Below, piece by piece: positions 52,416 through 62,484 of a stretch of DNA of 64,000 nt. A program made the position numbers and the translations under genes. Every line of letters begins with the position of its first letter. Positions within the stretch are counted from its first letter, which is position 1. Location: contig CANLVN010000002.1 in assembly GCA_947494705.1 (NCBI GenBank), positions 558,001 through 622,000 of the forward strand, written 5' to 3'. The notes below the pieces were generated by a model that saw only the letters and a program-made list of their open reading frames with translations, was not told where the DNA came from and did not search any database. This DNA is from an uncultured Erythrobacter sp. (lineage in GTDB: Bacteria > Pseudomonadota > Alphaproteobacteria > Sphingomonadales > Sphingomonadaceae).

Positions 52416-52973
52416 ATGGCTGACTTTTTCGATACGCTGGAGCCCAAACATGTGTCGATGATCGAGAAACAGCCCGTCTTCTTCGTCGCAACCGCAGCCG
52501 CCGATGGGCGGATCAACCTCAGCCCCAAGGGTTACGATGCGTTCCGCGTGCTTGAACCTGGGCAGGTGGCGTATCTCGATCTGGGCGGCTCTGGAAACGA
52601 GACCCATGCGCACCTCGCAGCGGACGGCCGCATCACGATCATGTTCTGCAATTTCGAACGACCGGCGCTGATCCTGCGAATCTATGGCAAAGGCCGCGCA
52701 GTACTGCCGCAGGATGCGGAGTGGGAGGCGCTGGCCGGGCGTTTCACGATGATGCCCGGCACCCGGCAAATCTTCGTGATCGACGTGGAAAGCGTGCAGA
52801 CCAGCTGCGGCTGGGGCGTTCCGTTCATGACCCTCGATGGTGAACGCGACACGCTCAAAAAGGCTCACCGCCAGAGCGATCCGCAGGAGTGGGAGGCCAA
52901 GGTCGCGAAGCGCACCACAAGCATCGACGGCCTGCCGACCCGCGCCACGACACAATATATTGCAGGCGAGTAG
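52416..52973 (+). CDS. Pyridoxamine 5'-phosphate oxidase-family (flavin-binding split barrel) protein
   Basis: This 185-residue protein begins with a split-barrel flavin-binding domain: PVFFVATAAADGRINLSPKG (about residues 18-37), then YLDLGGSGNETHAHLA and ITIMFCNFERPALILRIYG. It lacks the C-terminal substrate region of true PdxH, so it is probably a flavin- or heme-utilising relative of unknown substrate. AGGAGAGGG precedes the ATG. It is 11 bp after the hydrolase gene. Confidence 0.82.
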   Translation: MADFFDTLEPKHVSMIEKQPVFFVATAAADGRINLSPKGYDAFRVLEPGQVAYLDLGGSGNETHAHLAADGRITIMFCNFERPALILRIYGKGRAVLPQDAEWEALAGRFTMMPGTRQIFVIDVESVQTSCGWGVPFMTLDGERDTLKKAHRQSDPQEWEAKVAKRTTSIDGLPTRATTQYIAGE

Positions 52974-53068
52974 CCGCCGGCGCCACAATCGGTCGCTGAC
53001 GACCAAGGATGCAGCATTCCGCAACACTCGCTGCATAAAATCTAACCAAAAGATTAAAAATTAGGCAC

Positions 53069-53080
53069 GCACTTTTGTGC
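53069..53080. promoter_or_regulatory. Possible NtrC-type enhancer site upstream of glnK
   Basis: GCAC-TTTT-GTGC is a perfect 4+4+4 inverted repeat 52 bp before the sigma-54 promoter, in AT-rich sequence. NtrC sites share GCAC/GTGC half-sites but usually with a 7-base gap, so this is only a candidate. Another GCAC lies 4 bp upstream. Confidence 0.35.
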
Positions 53081-53131
53081 AGCTGCGAAGCAAGTGTCCG
53101 ATTCCGCTGCGTTAGCCGTGTCACTTAAATG

Positions 53132-53147
53132 TGGCACGCTCCTTGCT
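53132..53147 (+). promoter_or_regulatory. Sigma-54 promoter of glnK-amtB
   Basis: TGGCACGCTCCTTGCT matches the sigma-54 consensus TGGCACG-N4-TTGCW at every position, with GG at -24 and GC at -12 correctly spaced. It lies 48 bp before the glnK start. glnK-amtB operons are classically driven by RpoN with NtrC during nitrogen limitation. Confidence 0.92.
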
Positions 53148-53168
53148 TCATGGACTTGAGCCGGATGA

Positions 53169-53534
<366 letters not shown>

Positions 53535-53551
53535 ACCGGGGGATACGGATC

Positions 53552-54877
53552 ATGAAGAAACCTCTCCTTACCGCCGGCGCCCTGCTCGCAGGCTCGGTAT
53601 TCGCTGCGCAGCCGGCCTTGGCCGCTGTGCCCGCCGCGGAAGCCGTCGGAGGCGGCACCGCATATATTCTCAACACGTTGCTGTTCCTGATCGGCGGCTT
53701 CCTGGTGATGTGGATGGCAGCGGGTTTTGCCATGCTCGAAGCCGGGCTTGTCCGCGCCAAGAACACTTCGACCCAGTGCCTCAAGAATATCGGCCTGTAC
53801 TCGATTGCCGGCCTCATGTTCTGGGTGATCGGCTATTCGATCGCTTATCCGGGATTCGCCGATGGCTCGCTTGGCCTGTTCGGCGTCGCAGGGTTCCCTT
53901 ACGCGATGCAGGATGTCGGCTCGGCCGATACCGATACCGGCTATTCCGTCGCTTCGGACTGGTTCTTCCAGATGGTCTTCTGCGCCACCACCGCCTCGAT
54001 CGTTTCGGGCACCGTGGCTGAACGCGTGAAGATCGTTCCGTTCTTCATCTTCGTCACCATCCTGACCGCGATCATCTATCCGGTGGTTGTCAGCTGGGAA
54101 TGGGGCGGCGGCTATCTCGATAGCCAGTGGGGCTTCTCCGACTTCGCAGGTTCGACGCTGGTTCACTCGACCGGCGGCTGGGCGGCTCTCGTCGGCGCTC
54201 TCATCATCGGTGCTCGCACCGGTCGCTATGGCACGGATGGCAAAGTCAACGTCTTCCCCGGCGCGAATATTCCGCTGGCGACGCTCGGCACTTTCATCCT
54301 GTGGCTCGGCTGGTTCGGCTTCAACGGCGCATCGCAGCTTGCGATGGGTACGGTGGGCGATGTGTCCGACGTGTCGAAGATCTTCGTCAACACCAACATG
54401 GCAGCAGCCGGCGGTGTGGTCGTCGTGATCATCCTCACGCAGGTCATGTACAAGAAGGCGGATGTCACCATGGCGCTTAACGGCGCTCTGGCCGGCCTCG
54501 TCTCGATCACCGCAGAACCGCTCGCTCCCACCGTGGGCCAGTCGATCCTGATCGGCGGCATCGGCGGCGTGATCGTGGTCTTCACCGTTCCGCTGCTCGA
54601 CAAGCTCAAGATCGATGACGTCGTCGGCGCCATCCCGGTTCACCTGTTCGCAGGTATCTGGGGCACGCTGATCGTTGCCTGGACAGGCGATGCGACCTTC
54701 ATCGGCCAACTCGTGGGTGTCCTGCTCACCATGGTCTGGGTCTGTGCAGCATCGGCCGTCATCTGGCTCGCTCTGAAATACACCATGGGTGTCCGTCCTT
54801 CCGAAGAGGAAGAGCTGGCAGGCCTCGATCATGCCGAAGTCGGTGTGGAAGCCTATCCCGAATTCGCCCGCACCTAA
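53552..54877 (+). CDS. amtB: Ammonium transporter
   Basis: This 441-residue inner-membrane channel has a cleavable signal peptide (residues 1-25, ending ALAAV), then eleven helices. Family landmarks are GFAMLEAGLVRAKN, the ammonium-filter region VVSWEWGGGYL, DFAGSTLVHSTGGWAALVGA (first pore histidine) and AIPVHLFAGIWGTL (second pore histidine). The start is ATG 53552 with GGGGGATACGG upstream. It is co-transcribed with glnK. The C-terminal tail for GlnK regulation is present (YTMGVRPSEEEELAGLD). Confidence 0.96.
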   Translation: MKKPLLTAGALLAGSVFAAQPALAAVPAAEAVGGGTAYILNTLLFLIGGFLVMWMAAGFAMLEAGLVRAKNTSTQCLKNIGLYSIAGLMFWVIGYSIAYPGFADGSLGLFGVAGFPYAMQDVGSADTDTGYSVASDWFFQMVFCATTASIVSGTVAERVKIVPFFIFVTILTAIIYPVVVSWEWGGGYLDSQWGFSDFAGSTLVHSTGGWAALVGALIIGARTGRYGTDGKVNVFPGANIPLATLGTFILWLGWFGFNGASQLAMGTVGDVSDVSKIFVNTNMAAAGGVVVVIILTQVMYKKADVTMALNGALAGLVSITAEPLAPTVGQSILIGGIGGVIVVFTVPLLDKLKIDDVVGAIPVHLFAGIWGTLIVAWTGDATFIGQLVGVLLTMVWVCAASAVIWLALKYTMGVRPSEEEELAGLDHAEVGVEAYPEFART

Positions 54878-54964
54878 GGGCGCACTCAGATTGGCGGGGG
54901 GAGCCTCTCTCTCTTCTCCCCTCTCCCCGCCAACCGACGTTCCTCCTGCGAACGAACAGACTAT

Positions 54965-54997
54965 CGGGCCGAAGCTTTGCGCTTCGGCCCGTTTTTT
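54965..54997 (+). terminator. Strong intrinsic terminator after glnK-amtB
   Basis: An 11-bp perfect stem (CGGGCCGAAGC/GCTTCGGCCCG) with a 5-base loop is followed by six T residues, 88 bp after the amtB stop. Confidence 0.95.
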
Positions 54998-55131
54998 GTG
55001 TGGGGTGCTACTGTTTGTGTTCGCCCCGCCGGGCGAGCCTCTGGGTGCTGTTCGCCTTGTTGGCTTTGCTCAGTGTCAAGGCGTGTGGGGGCGCACGTGC
55101 GATCAGGCCCTATGGGCCGTCCCCATCGCCC

Positions 55132-56721
55132 TCAAACCTTCTCGCTCTGCTTCACGAAGTCGGCGCATCGTTCGCCGATCATGATGCTGGGCGCGTTGGT
55201 GTTGCCGCTTACCAGCCGGGGCATGATCGAGGCGTCAGCGATCCAGAGCCCATCGACACCGCGCACCTTCAACTGCGGATCGACCACGCTGTCTTCGTCA
55301 CCGCCCATGCGGCAAGTGCCGACTGGGTGGTACACGGTGTCTGCGCGGTTGCGGATCAGTTCGTCGAGCGCAGCGTCATCGTCGAGATCGACCGGATGGC
55401 GGTCGGTGGGGCCGAAGGCCTGCAGGGCAGGCGCATCGGCAATGCGATGCGACAGGCGCACGCCTTTGCGCAAGGTGGCGATATCTCGGTCGTCGTCGAG
55501 GAAATTGGGATCGATGACCGGCGCTGCGCTCGCATCGCCCGAACCCAGGCTGACTGTCCCGCGGCTTTCGGGGCGCAGCACGCAGGCGTGGAGCGAAAAG
55601 CCGTAGCCTTTCACGTTTTCACGCCCGTGATCTTCGAGCACGGCAGGCACGAAATGCCACTGCACGTCCGGTGCGGGAGCATCGTCCATGACCTTCCAGA
55701 ACCCGCCCGCCTCGGCATAGGGCGTCGTCATCGCGCCAGTGCGTTTGCGGCGATGCTCGAAGATCGCTCCTGCCATTTTGAGCGTGCCCTTGAGCGTACC
55801 GCCGATCGGCACATCGCTCGTCGTCTCCCAGCCGGAGACGTAGTCGATATGGTCCTGTAGATTCGAGCCGACAGCCGGTTTGTCGAGCACCACATCGATG
55901 CCGTGCTGCTTGAGGTGCTCACCCGGTCCGATGCCCGAAAGCATCAGGATCTGCGGGCTGTTAAAGGCCCCTGCCGACAAGATCACGCCTCGTCGAGCGT
56001 AGAGGAATTCGGTCGAACTGCCGCGACGGATGGAAACACCGGTAACGCGGCCGTCTTCGATCACCAGCCGTTCGACAAGGGTGTTCGTTCGGACGTCGAA
56101 GTTGCCCTGGCCCCGGATCGGCTCGACATAGCCGCGAGCCGCGGACCATCGCTCACCGTCGCGTTGGGTGACCTGATAAAGGCCAAAGCCTTCCTGATGC
56201 TCGCCGTTGAAGTCGGCATTCCTGCGCAGCTGAAGTTCGGTCGCGGCCTCGACGAACGCTTCGCTGGTGGGATTGGCGGAGCGCTGGTCCGACACGAAAA
56301 GGGGTCCCCCCGCTCCGTGATATTCATCGGCTCCGCGTTCATTGGCTTCCGCCTTCTTGAAGTAGGGCAGCACATCGTCATAGGCCCAGCCGGTGCAGCC
56401 CAGCGCGGCCCAGTTGTCGTAGTCCCATTTGTTGCCGCGAATGTAGACCATGGCGTTGATCGCCGACGATCCCCCCAGCCCCTTGCCGCGCGGCTGGTAT
56501 CCGATGCGACCGTTCAGGCCTTTCTGCGGAACCGTGTCGTATTTGTAGTTCGACGAATTGCGGATGAAGGGCATGAAGCCGGGCGTCTTGATAAGGACGT
56601 TGTCGTTGCGGCCCCCCGCTTCGAGCAGGCACACGCGCCGGGTCCCATCGACGGCGAGGCGTCCGGCAGCCGCGCTGCCGCCGCTACCTCCGCCGATAAC
56701 GATATAGTCGTAACTGTCCAT
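55132..56721 (-). CDS. GMC-family FAD-dependent oxidoreductase (choline/alcohol dehydrogenase-like)
   Basis: A 529-residue GMC flavoprotein. The ADP-binding motif is [17 protein letters not shown] (residues 6-22), with LLEAGG after it. [16 protein letters not shown] (about residue 80) and [21 protein letters not shown] (about residue 250) are GMC signatures, and the C-terminal catalytic region has [10 protein letters not shown] near residue 465 and [21 protein letters not shown]. Choline dehydrogenase (BetA) is the nearest named relative, but no betB or betI is nearby, so the alcohol substrate is open. A sterol-desaturase-like gene ends the block upstream. Confidence 0.88.
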   Translation of the reverse strand: MDSYDYIVIGGGSGGSAAAGRLAVDGTRRVCLLEAGGRNDNVLIKTPGFMPFIRNSSNYKYDTVPQKGLNGRIGYQPRGKGLGGSSAINAMVYIRGNKWDYDNWAALGCTGWAYDDVLPYFKKAEANERGADEYHGAGGPLFVSDQRSANPTSEAFVEAATELQLRRNADFNGEHQEGFGLYQVTQRDGERWSAARGYVEPIRGQGNFDVRTNTLVERLVIEDGRVTGVSIRRGSSTEFLYARRGVILSAGAFNSPQILMLSGIGPGEHLKQHGIDVVLDKPAVGSNLQDHIDYVSGWETTSDVPIGGTLKGTLKMAGAIFEHRRKRTGAMTTPYAEAGGFWKVMDDAPAPDVQWHFVPAVLEDHGRENVKGYGFSLHACVLRPESRGTVSLGSGDASAAPVIDPNFLDDDRDIATLRKGVRLSHRIADAPALQAFGPTDRHPVDLDDDAALDELIRNRADTVYHPVGTCRMGGDEDSVVDPQLKVRGVDGLWIADASIMPRLVSGNTNAPSIMIGERCADFVKQSEKV

Positions 56722-56744
56722 GATCTCTCCTCTGACGCGAGAGA

Positions 56745-57701
56745 CTAGGCAGCTTGTCCCTTTGTTTCAATCGGGTTTCCCGTTGCAACCGGTTTTGTAG
56801 CTGGTGCAGGGGTCTGCCGCGCAAGCCAGCGGGCACGAATCGTGTCCGAAGTGTTGCGGCTGCCATCGTGGCTCCAGCCGGGTTCGCGCAGAAGATAGGA
56901 CAGTTTGTGCTTCCACGGCGCGCGCCAGATGTCGCCCAGCATGCCGATCCATTCGTGAAAAACCGACCACAGCAAGTTGAAACTGCCCAGCTGCTTGACG
57001 ATGCCGTAGCGGATTTTCTCATCGTCGCGCTCGGGCTCGAAGGTGCCGAAGAGCTTGTCCCAGACGATGAAGACCCCGGCATAGTTGCGGTCGAGATAGC
57101 GCGGATTGGTCGCGTGGTGGACGCGGTGGTGGCTTGGCGTGTTCATCACCGCTTCGAACCATCGGGGCATACGGCCTATCGCTTCAGTGTGGATCCAGAA
57201 CTGGTAGATCAGGTTGAAGCCGGCGCAGATCGCGATCATGGCGGGGTGAAAGCCCAGCAAAACCAGTGGGATGGCGAACAGCAGCCCGAATGTGAACGCC
57301 CCGGTCCAGCTCTGCCTCAGCGCAGTGGAGAGGTTATAGTGCTGCGAGGAATGGTGGTTCACATGGCTCGCCCACATCCAGCGGATGCGGTGCCCGGCGC
57401 GGTGGACCCAGTAATATTTGAGATCGTCGAGCACGAAGGCAAGCGGCCAGGCCCACCACACTGCCCACCATTCCTCGCCGAAATCGAACAGTCGATACTC
57501 GTAGGCCTCGATGAAGACGAACGCTGCAAAACCGCCGAAAGCTGCGCCCGCGACGGTCGATCCGAGCCCGAATGCGAGGCTCACCAGCGTGTCCATCGGC
57601 TCGTAGGCTTCGGGCCGCTTCAGGCGCGACCAGATCATCTCCGCCAGCACTGCGGCGACGAAGAACGGTACGGCATATTGGGTGGGCGAGAAATCCGGCA
57701 T
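56745..57701 (-). CDS. Sterol desaturase / fatty acid hydroxylase family membrane protein
   Basis: This 318-residue protein has several membrane helices and the histidine clusters of the fatty-acid-hydroxylase superfamily: HRAGH, then HVNHHSSQHYN (about residue 138), and HHRVHHATNP with YAGVFIVWDKLFGTF (about residue 205 on). These bind a di-iron centre that hydroxylates or desaturates lipid substrates at the membrane. The exact substrate (sterol, hopanoid, carotenoid or lipid) is unknown. It lies upstream of the GMC oxidoreductase gene on the same strand, 23 bp apart, so both may act on one pathway. Confidence 0.88.
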   Translation of the reverse strand: MPDFSPTQYAVPFFVAAVLAEMIWSRLKRPEAYEPMDTLVSLAFGLGSTVAGAAFGGFAAFVFIEAYEYRLFDFGEEWWAVWWAWPLAFVLDDLKYYWVHRAGHRIRWMWASHVNHHSSQHYNLSTALRQSWTGAFTFGLLFAIPLVLLGFHPAMIAICAGFNLIYQFWIHTEAIGRMPRWFEAVMNTPSHHRVHHATNPRYLDRNYAGVFIVWDKLFGTFEPERDDEKIRYGIVKQLGSFNLLWSVFHEWIGMLGDIWRAPWKHKLSYLLREPGWSHDGSRNTSDTIRARWLARQTPAPATKPVATGNPIETKGQAA

Positions 57702-57713
57702 GGCTTTTCTGTC

Positions 57714-58112
57714 CTATAACCGGTTGATCGCATCCGCCCAAGTGCCCGCGTCCACCAAGCGAAGCCTAACGCGACCGAAACGTGGCTCAAAGGGGTCTAC
57801 GACGAGCCCATCCACCTCTTCGCGCACTCTGGCGGCACTGGTCAGCACCCTGCCGACAAAGCGGTTTCCGTGGCGCTTGATGACCATGATTCGACCGTCG
57901 TCACTCCTTGCCAGCGCCGCCGATCCGTCGCGCGAGATCGAGATTCGCGTCGCCTCGAAGCCGTCGTCGACTTCATTGGCCGCAGCGCGCACGGCATCTT
58001 CGTCGGCCAGCCCAGGCTCACCTCCCAGTCGCAGGGCGCGGGCAAGCGCGAACAGCGCGAAAATCGCGAGCAGCGATCCGCCGAACTGTAGGAGGAGGGG
58101 TTGGATTTCCAT
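57714..58112 (-). CDS. Small membrane-anchored protein of unknown function
   Basis: A 132-residue protein with one N-terminal hydrophobic helix (about residues 8-26) and a soluble domain rich in beta strands (SRDGSAALARSDDGRIMVIKRHGNRFVGRVL) and basic residues. No function can be assigned. I take the ATG at 58112; an upstream start at 58163 would add 17 polar residues and overlap the promoter of the divergent amidohydrolase. The desaturase-like gene follows 12 bp downstream, suggesting an operon. Confidence 0.65.
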   Translation of the reverse strand: MEIQPLLLQFGGSLLAIFALFALARALRLGGEPGLADEDAVRAAANEVDDGFEATRISISRDGSAALARSDDGRIMVIKRHGNRFVGRVLTSAARVREEVDGLVVDPFEPRFGRVRLRLVDAGTWADAINRL

Positions 58113-58199
58113 TCGCCGTTTTTCGTCCTGCGACCTGTCTTTCAGCGGGGATTGGCAGACCATTCAAATTGCGGCAAGCAGGCGCTCAAGGAGACATCG

Positions 58200-59642
58200 A
58201 TGAAATCCACCCGTATTTCCGCCGCCGCTGCCTTGGGGGCGTTTGCGCTTACTGGCTTTCCCGCCCTCGCGGACAACCATTCGGACATGGACCCCGTCGC
58301 TGCGGTCGAGGCCGAGGCCGATCGCACCGCGCGCGTTGCGCAGCAACTTTGGGACTTCGCCGAACTCGGCTATCTTGAGTCCCGCACCACCGCTCTGATG
58401 CAGGCTGAGCTGGAGGCGGAAGGTTTTCGCATGGAGAGCGGGATCGCCGAAATCCCCACCGCCTTTGTCGCTGAATGGGGCGAGGGCGGGCCGGTGATCG
58501 CCATCCTGGCCGAGATGGACGCACTGCCCGGAATCAACCAGTCGGCAGAGCCGACCCGTGACCCGGTCGAGGGCAAGGGCGCCGGTCATGCCTGCGGGCA
58601 CAATCTGTTCGGCGCAGGATCGCTGACGGCGGCTATCGCGGTGAAGAACTGGCTGGAGGCAACCGGAACGCCGGGCCGCATCCGGCTCTACGGCACGCCT
58701 GCCGAAGAGGGCGGCTCGGGCAAGGTCTACATGACCCGTGCCGGAATGTTCGACGATGTCGACATCGCAATCCACTGGCACTCCGATGACGAGAACAGCG
58801 CCGCTGCCCGCACCAGCCTTGCCAACCGTTCGGCCAAGTTCCGCTTCACCGGAGTATCGGCCCACGCCGCCGGCGCTCCGGAGCGCGGGCGCAGCGCGCT
58901 CGATGGAGCCGAGGCGATGAACATGATGGCCAACATGATGCACGAGCACATTCCGCAGGATGCGCGCATGCATTACGTCATCACCAGCGGCGGAAACGCG
59001 CCGAACGTGGTGCCCGACTTCGCTGAAAGCTTTTACTATGTGCGCCATCCCGACCCCGAAGGCGTCGAGGAAATCTGGGCGCGCCTCGAAGATGCAGCGC
59101 GCGGCGCAGCGATGGGCACGGGCACGACAGTCGAGTGGGAGATCATCCACGGCAACAACCCGCTGCTGGTCAACGAAACGCTGGCAAAGGTCATGCATGA
59201 AAAGCTGACGCAGGTTGGCGGCGTGAATTACAACGCCGAAGAACGCGCCTGGGCCGAGCAATTGCAGGAATCACTGGGCGATGCGGCAAAGCCGCTGGAG
59301 AGCGCGAGCGAAATCGCTCCTTACGATACGAGCCTTGGCTACGGTTCGACCGATGTAGGCGATGTGTCTTGGGCGACTCCGACCGTGGGTGTGCGCACCG
59401 CTACCTGGGTCCCGGGGACGAGCGCGCATAGCTGGCAGGCGGTTGCGGCGAGCGGCCATTCGATCGGCATCAAGGGCACGCAGGTCGCGGCCAAGGCGAT
59501 GACGCTGATGGCGGTCGAGTTGTTCACCAACCCGCAATTGCGCGCCGAAGCGAAGGCCGAATTCGACGAAGCGCGTGGGCCTGATTATGTCTACAAGTCG
59601 CTTCTCGGCGACCGCGCACCGCCGCTCGACTATCGTCAGTAA
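58200..59642 (+). CDS. Exported M20-family amidohydrolase (AbgB-like)
   Basis: This 480-residue protein has a signal peptide (cleavage after PALAD, residue 25) and the M20 metallopeptidase fold. The metal region includes EMDALPG, GHACGHN and GTPAEEGGSGK, with FTGVSAHAAGAPERGRS in the dimerisation domain. It resembles the AbgB/peptidase M20D amidohydrolases that cleave N-acyl amino acids or aminobenzoyl-glutamate. A periplasmic member is uncommon enough to note. ATG 58200 has GGAGACATCG upstream. A lone gene, divergent from the small membrane-protein gene. Confidence 0.87.
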   Translation: MKSTRISAAAALGAFALTGFPALADNHSDMDPVAAVEAEADRTARVAQQLWDFAELGYLESRTTALMQAELEAEGFRMESGIAEIPTAFVAEWGEGGPVIAILAEMDALPGINQSAEPTRDPVEGKGAGHACGHNLFGAGSLTAAIAVKNWLEATGTPGRIRLYGTPAEEGGSGKVYMTRAGMFDDVDIAIHWHSDDENSAAARTSLANRSAKFRFTGVSAHAAGAPERGRSALDGAEAMNMMANMMHEHIPQDARMHYVITSGGNAPNVVPDFAESFYYVRHPDPEGVEEIWARLEDAARGAAMGTGTTVEWEIIHGNNPLLVNETLAKVMHEKLTQVGGVNYNAEERAWAEQLQESLGDAAKPLESASEIAPYDTSLGYGSTDVGDVSWATPTVGVRTATWVPGTSAHSWQAVAASGHSIGIKGTQVAAKAMTLMAVELFTNPQLRAEAKAEFDEARGPDYVYKSLLGDRAPPLDYRQ

Positions 59643-59651
59643 GCGGGCTTT

Positions 59652-60092
59652 CTAGCGCGCTGCGAGCATGTCGATCATCGCTCGCACCGGGCTGACATCG
59701 TATCCGGCTGCGCTTGCCGAAGCGGCGATCGCGTCGGGGTCGCCGCCGGCCTTTGCGCGCGCCAGCGCCCACAGGAAGGTCGAGCGCGTGCCCGAGCGAC
59801 AATAGGCCAGCACCTTGCCCTTGGCACCGTCGAGCGCCTCGGCCATCGCGTCGACCTGTTCCGCGCTGAAACCCGAATGGCCGATCGGGATCGCGCGATA
59901 GCCGATTCCCGCCTCATCGGCCGCAGCTGATATTTCGTCGCCTTGCGGTGCGGTCGGATCTTCGCCGTCGGGCCGGTTGTTGACGATGAGGGTCACGCCC
60001 GCCTGTTTCGCGGCTTCGACATCGTCGAGCGTGATTTGCTGACTTGCGAGAACCGCCTCTGAAAGCATGCGAAAATCGGACAAATGGCTCAC
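59652..60092 (-). CDS. TIGR01244/DUF442-type phosphatase-like sulfur transferase
   Basis: About 146 residues with the DUF442 fold, related to dual-specificity phosphatases. VNNRPDGEDP (about residue 38) is the family motif and AYCRSGTRSTFLWALA (about residue 95) the active-site loop with Cys and Arg. Family members occur alone or fused to beta-lactamase-fold sulfur dioxygenases. The spacing Cys-x4-Arg differs from the Cys-x5-Arg of classical phosphatases. The start is uncertain: GTG 60092 chosen, TTG 60146 and ATG 60071 possible. It converges with the amidohydrolase gene. Confidence 0.75.
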   Translation of the reverse strand: MSHLSDFRMLSEAVLASQQITLDDVEAAKQAGVTLIVNNRPDGEDPTAPQGDEISAAADEAGIGYRAIPIGHSGFSAEQVDAMAEALDGAKGKVLAYCRSGTRSTFLWALARAKAGGDPDAIAASASAAGYDVSPVRAMIDMLAAR

Positions 60093-60231
60093 CTGGGTTG
60101 TTTTGCTGGTAATTGCGGAAGTGCTGTATTCTGGCGATGCGGACAAGCCGTGGCAAGCGAATGACGGCGCTCTGCCGGATACGAAAATGTCATAAATTTG
60201 CGCCAGAACGCGATTGCAAGTTAAATCGTTC

Positions 60232-60298
60232 GCATAGCGGCCCTTTGTGCGCTATGCCTATGCACAAGTGGCTGACAGGATTCTCCCATGGTGGGAGA
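60232..60298 (+). other. Two hairpins in the leader of the cold-shock gene
   Basis: An 8-bp perfect stem (GCATAGCG/CGCTATGC, 60232-60239 with 60250-60257) is followed by a 7-bp stem (TCTCCCA/TGGGAGA, 60282-60288 with 60292-60298) in the roughly 300-bp gene-free stretch before the cold-shock gene. Cold-shock mRNAs often have long structured leaders that change fold with temperature, which these could serve. Neither is followed by a T run, so they are not terminators. Confidence 0.45.
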
Positions 60299-60391
60299 TT
60301 GCTTGCACGCCCGGCATGCGGCGGGACACGTTGCCCCCTCGTCGCTGTGCGGTTTGAAGAATGGGCGGCGTGATAAGGTACAATTCGAGTT

Positions 60392-61165
<774 letters not shown>

Positions 61166-61214
61166 CCATCGCGCACCGCAAGGCCGTTTGACCAACCAGA
61201 CGAGCGGCCTTATT

Positions 61215-61254
61215 CACAAACAGATGGCGGCTCGTATGGGCCGCCATTTGTGTT
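61215..61254 (+). terminator. Hairpin terminator after the cold-shock gene
   Basis: CACAAAcAGATGGCGGC and GCCGCCATttGTG form an extended stem with a short loop, followed by a T-rich TTTGTGTTTCC. It starts 50 bp after the stop and 31 bp before the argD start. Confidence 0.65.
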
Positions 61255-61284
61255 TCCAAATCTAGTCAATTCTTGAGGTTTCCC

Positions 61285-62484
61285 ATGTCGATTACGCCGC
61301 TAATGCCCGTCTATCCGCGCTGCGGAGTGCGGCCTGTGCGAGGCGAACATTGCCACCTGATCGACGAGGACGGGACGCGTTATCTCGATTTCGCCAGCGG
61401 GATCGCGGTCAATCTGCTGGGCCACTCGCACGAAGGGCTGATCGGGGCGATCCAGCGTCAGGCAGAAACGCTGATGCATGTCTCAAACCTCTATGGCAGC
61501 CCGCAGGGCGAGGAATTGGCGCAGAAGATTGTCGACAACACCTTTGCCGACACGGTCTTCTTTACCAATTCGGGCGCTGAAGCGGTCGAGGGCGCTATCA
61601 AGGCCGCGCGCGCCTATCACCAGAACGCCGGTGACGAGGGGGACAAGAGCCGCTTCGAGCTGATCACGTTCTCGAACGCGTTTCACGGGCGCACGATGGC
61701 GACGATCAGCGCCTCTAACCAGACCAAGATGCATCACGGCTTCTCGCCGATGCTGGACGGGTTCAAGTATGCCGAGTTCGACGACCTTGAATCGGCCAAG
61801 GCTCTGATGGGGCCGCACACGGCGGGCTTTCTGGTCGAGCCGATCCAGGGCGAGGGCGGCATCCGTCCCGCGTCGCAAGCCTTCATGAAGGGGCTGCGCG
61901 AACTCGCAGATGAAAACGATCTCATGCTGGTGCTCGACGAAGTGCAATGCGGCGTCGCCCGCACGGGCAAGCTCTACGCGCACGAACATTACGGCATCGA
62001 ACCCGACATCCTCGCTACGGCCAAGGGCCTTGGCGGCGGCTTCCCGATCGGGGCGGTTCTGGCGACGGAAAAGGGCGCGCGCGGCATGACCTTCGGTACG
62101 CACGGCTCGACTTATGGCGGCAACCCGCTCGCCATGGCGGCGGGCGGCGCAGTCATGGACGCGGTCGCAAATGAAGCCTTTCTCGCCGAAGTGACCGAGA
62201 AGGGCGAACGCATCCGTGCCCGGCTCGAGCAGTTCATCGGCAATTATCCCGACCTGTTCGAATTCGTGCGCGGCAAGGGCCTGATGCTGGGCCTCAGGAT
62301 GAAGGTCGAGAGCCGTCCCTTCTTCGTCCACCTGCGCGACAATCACCAGCTGCTGACCGTGGCAGCGGGCGACCAGACCTTGCGCATTCTCCCTCCGCTG
62401 GTGATCGGCGATGCGGAGATCGACGAGTTCTTCGACAAGCTTTCGGCAGGCGCTGCGAGCTACACCGTGCCCGAGACTGCGTGA
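61285..62484 (+). CDS. argD: Acetylornithine aminotransferase
   Basis: A 399-residue PLP-dependent class III aminotransferase. [18 protein letters not shown] (about residue 95) and the PLP-lysine region [15 protein letters not shown] (about residue 248, Lys in TAKGLGGG) are characteristic; [14 protein letters not shown] carries the cofactor Asp. It makes N-acetylornithine in arginine synthesis and may also act as succinyldiaminopimelate aminotransferase. ATG 61285 has TTGAGGTTTCCC upstream. Its stop overlaps the argF start by one base. Confidence 0.95.
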   Translation: MSITPLMPVYPRCGVRPVRGEHCHLIDEDGTRYLDFASGIAVNLLGHSHEGLIGAIQRQAETLMHVSNLYGSPQGEELAQKIVDNTFADTVFFTNSGAEAVEGAIKAARAYHQNAGDEGDKSRFELITFSNAFHGRTMATISASNQTKMHHGFSPMLDGFKYAEFDDLESAKALMGPHTAGFLVEPIQGEGGIRPASQAFMKGLRELADENDLMLVLDEVQCGVARTGKLYAHEHYGIEPDILATAKGLGGGFPIGAVLATEKGARGMTFGTHGSTYGGNPLAMAAGGAVMDAVANEAFLAEVTEKGERIRARLEQFIGNYPDLFEFVRGKGLMLGLRMKVESRPFFVHLRDNHQLLTVAAGDQTLRILPPLVIGDAEIDEFFDKLSAGAASYTVPETA

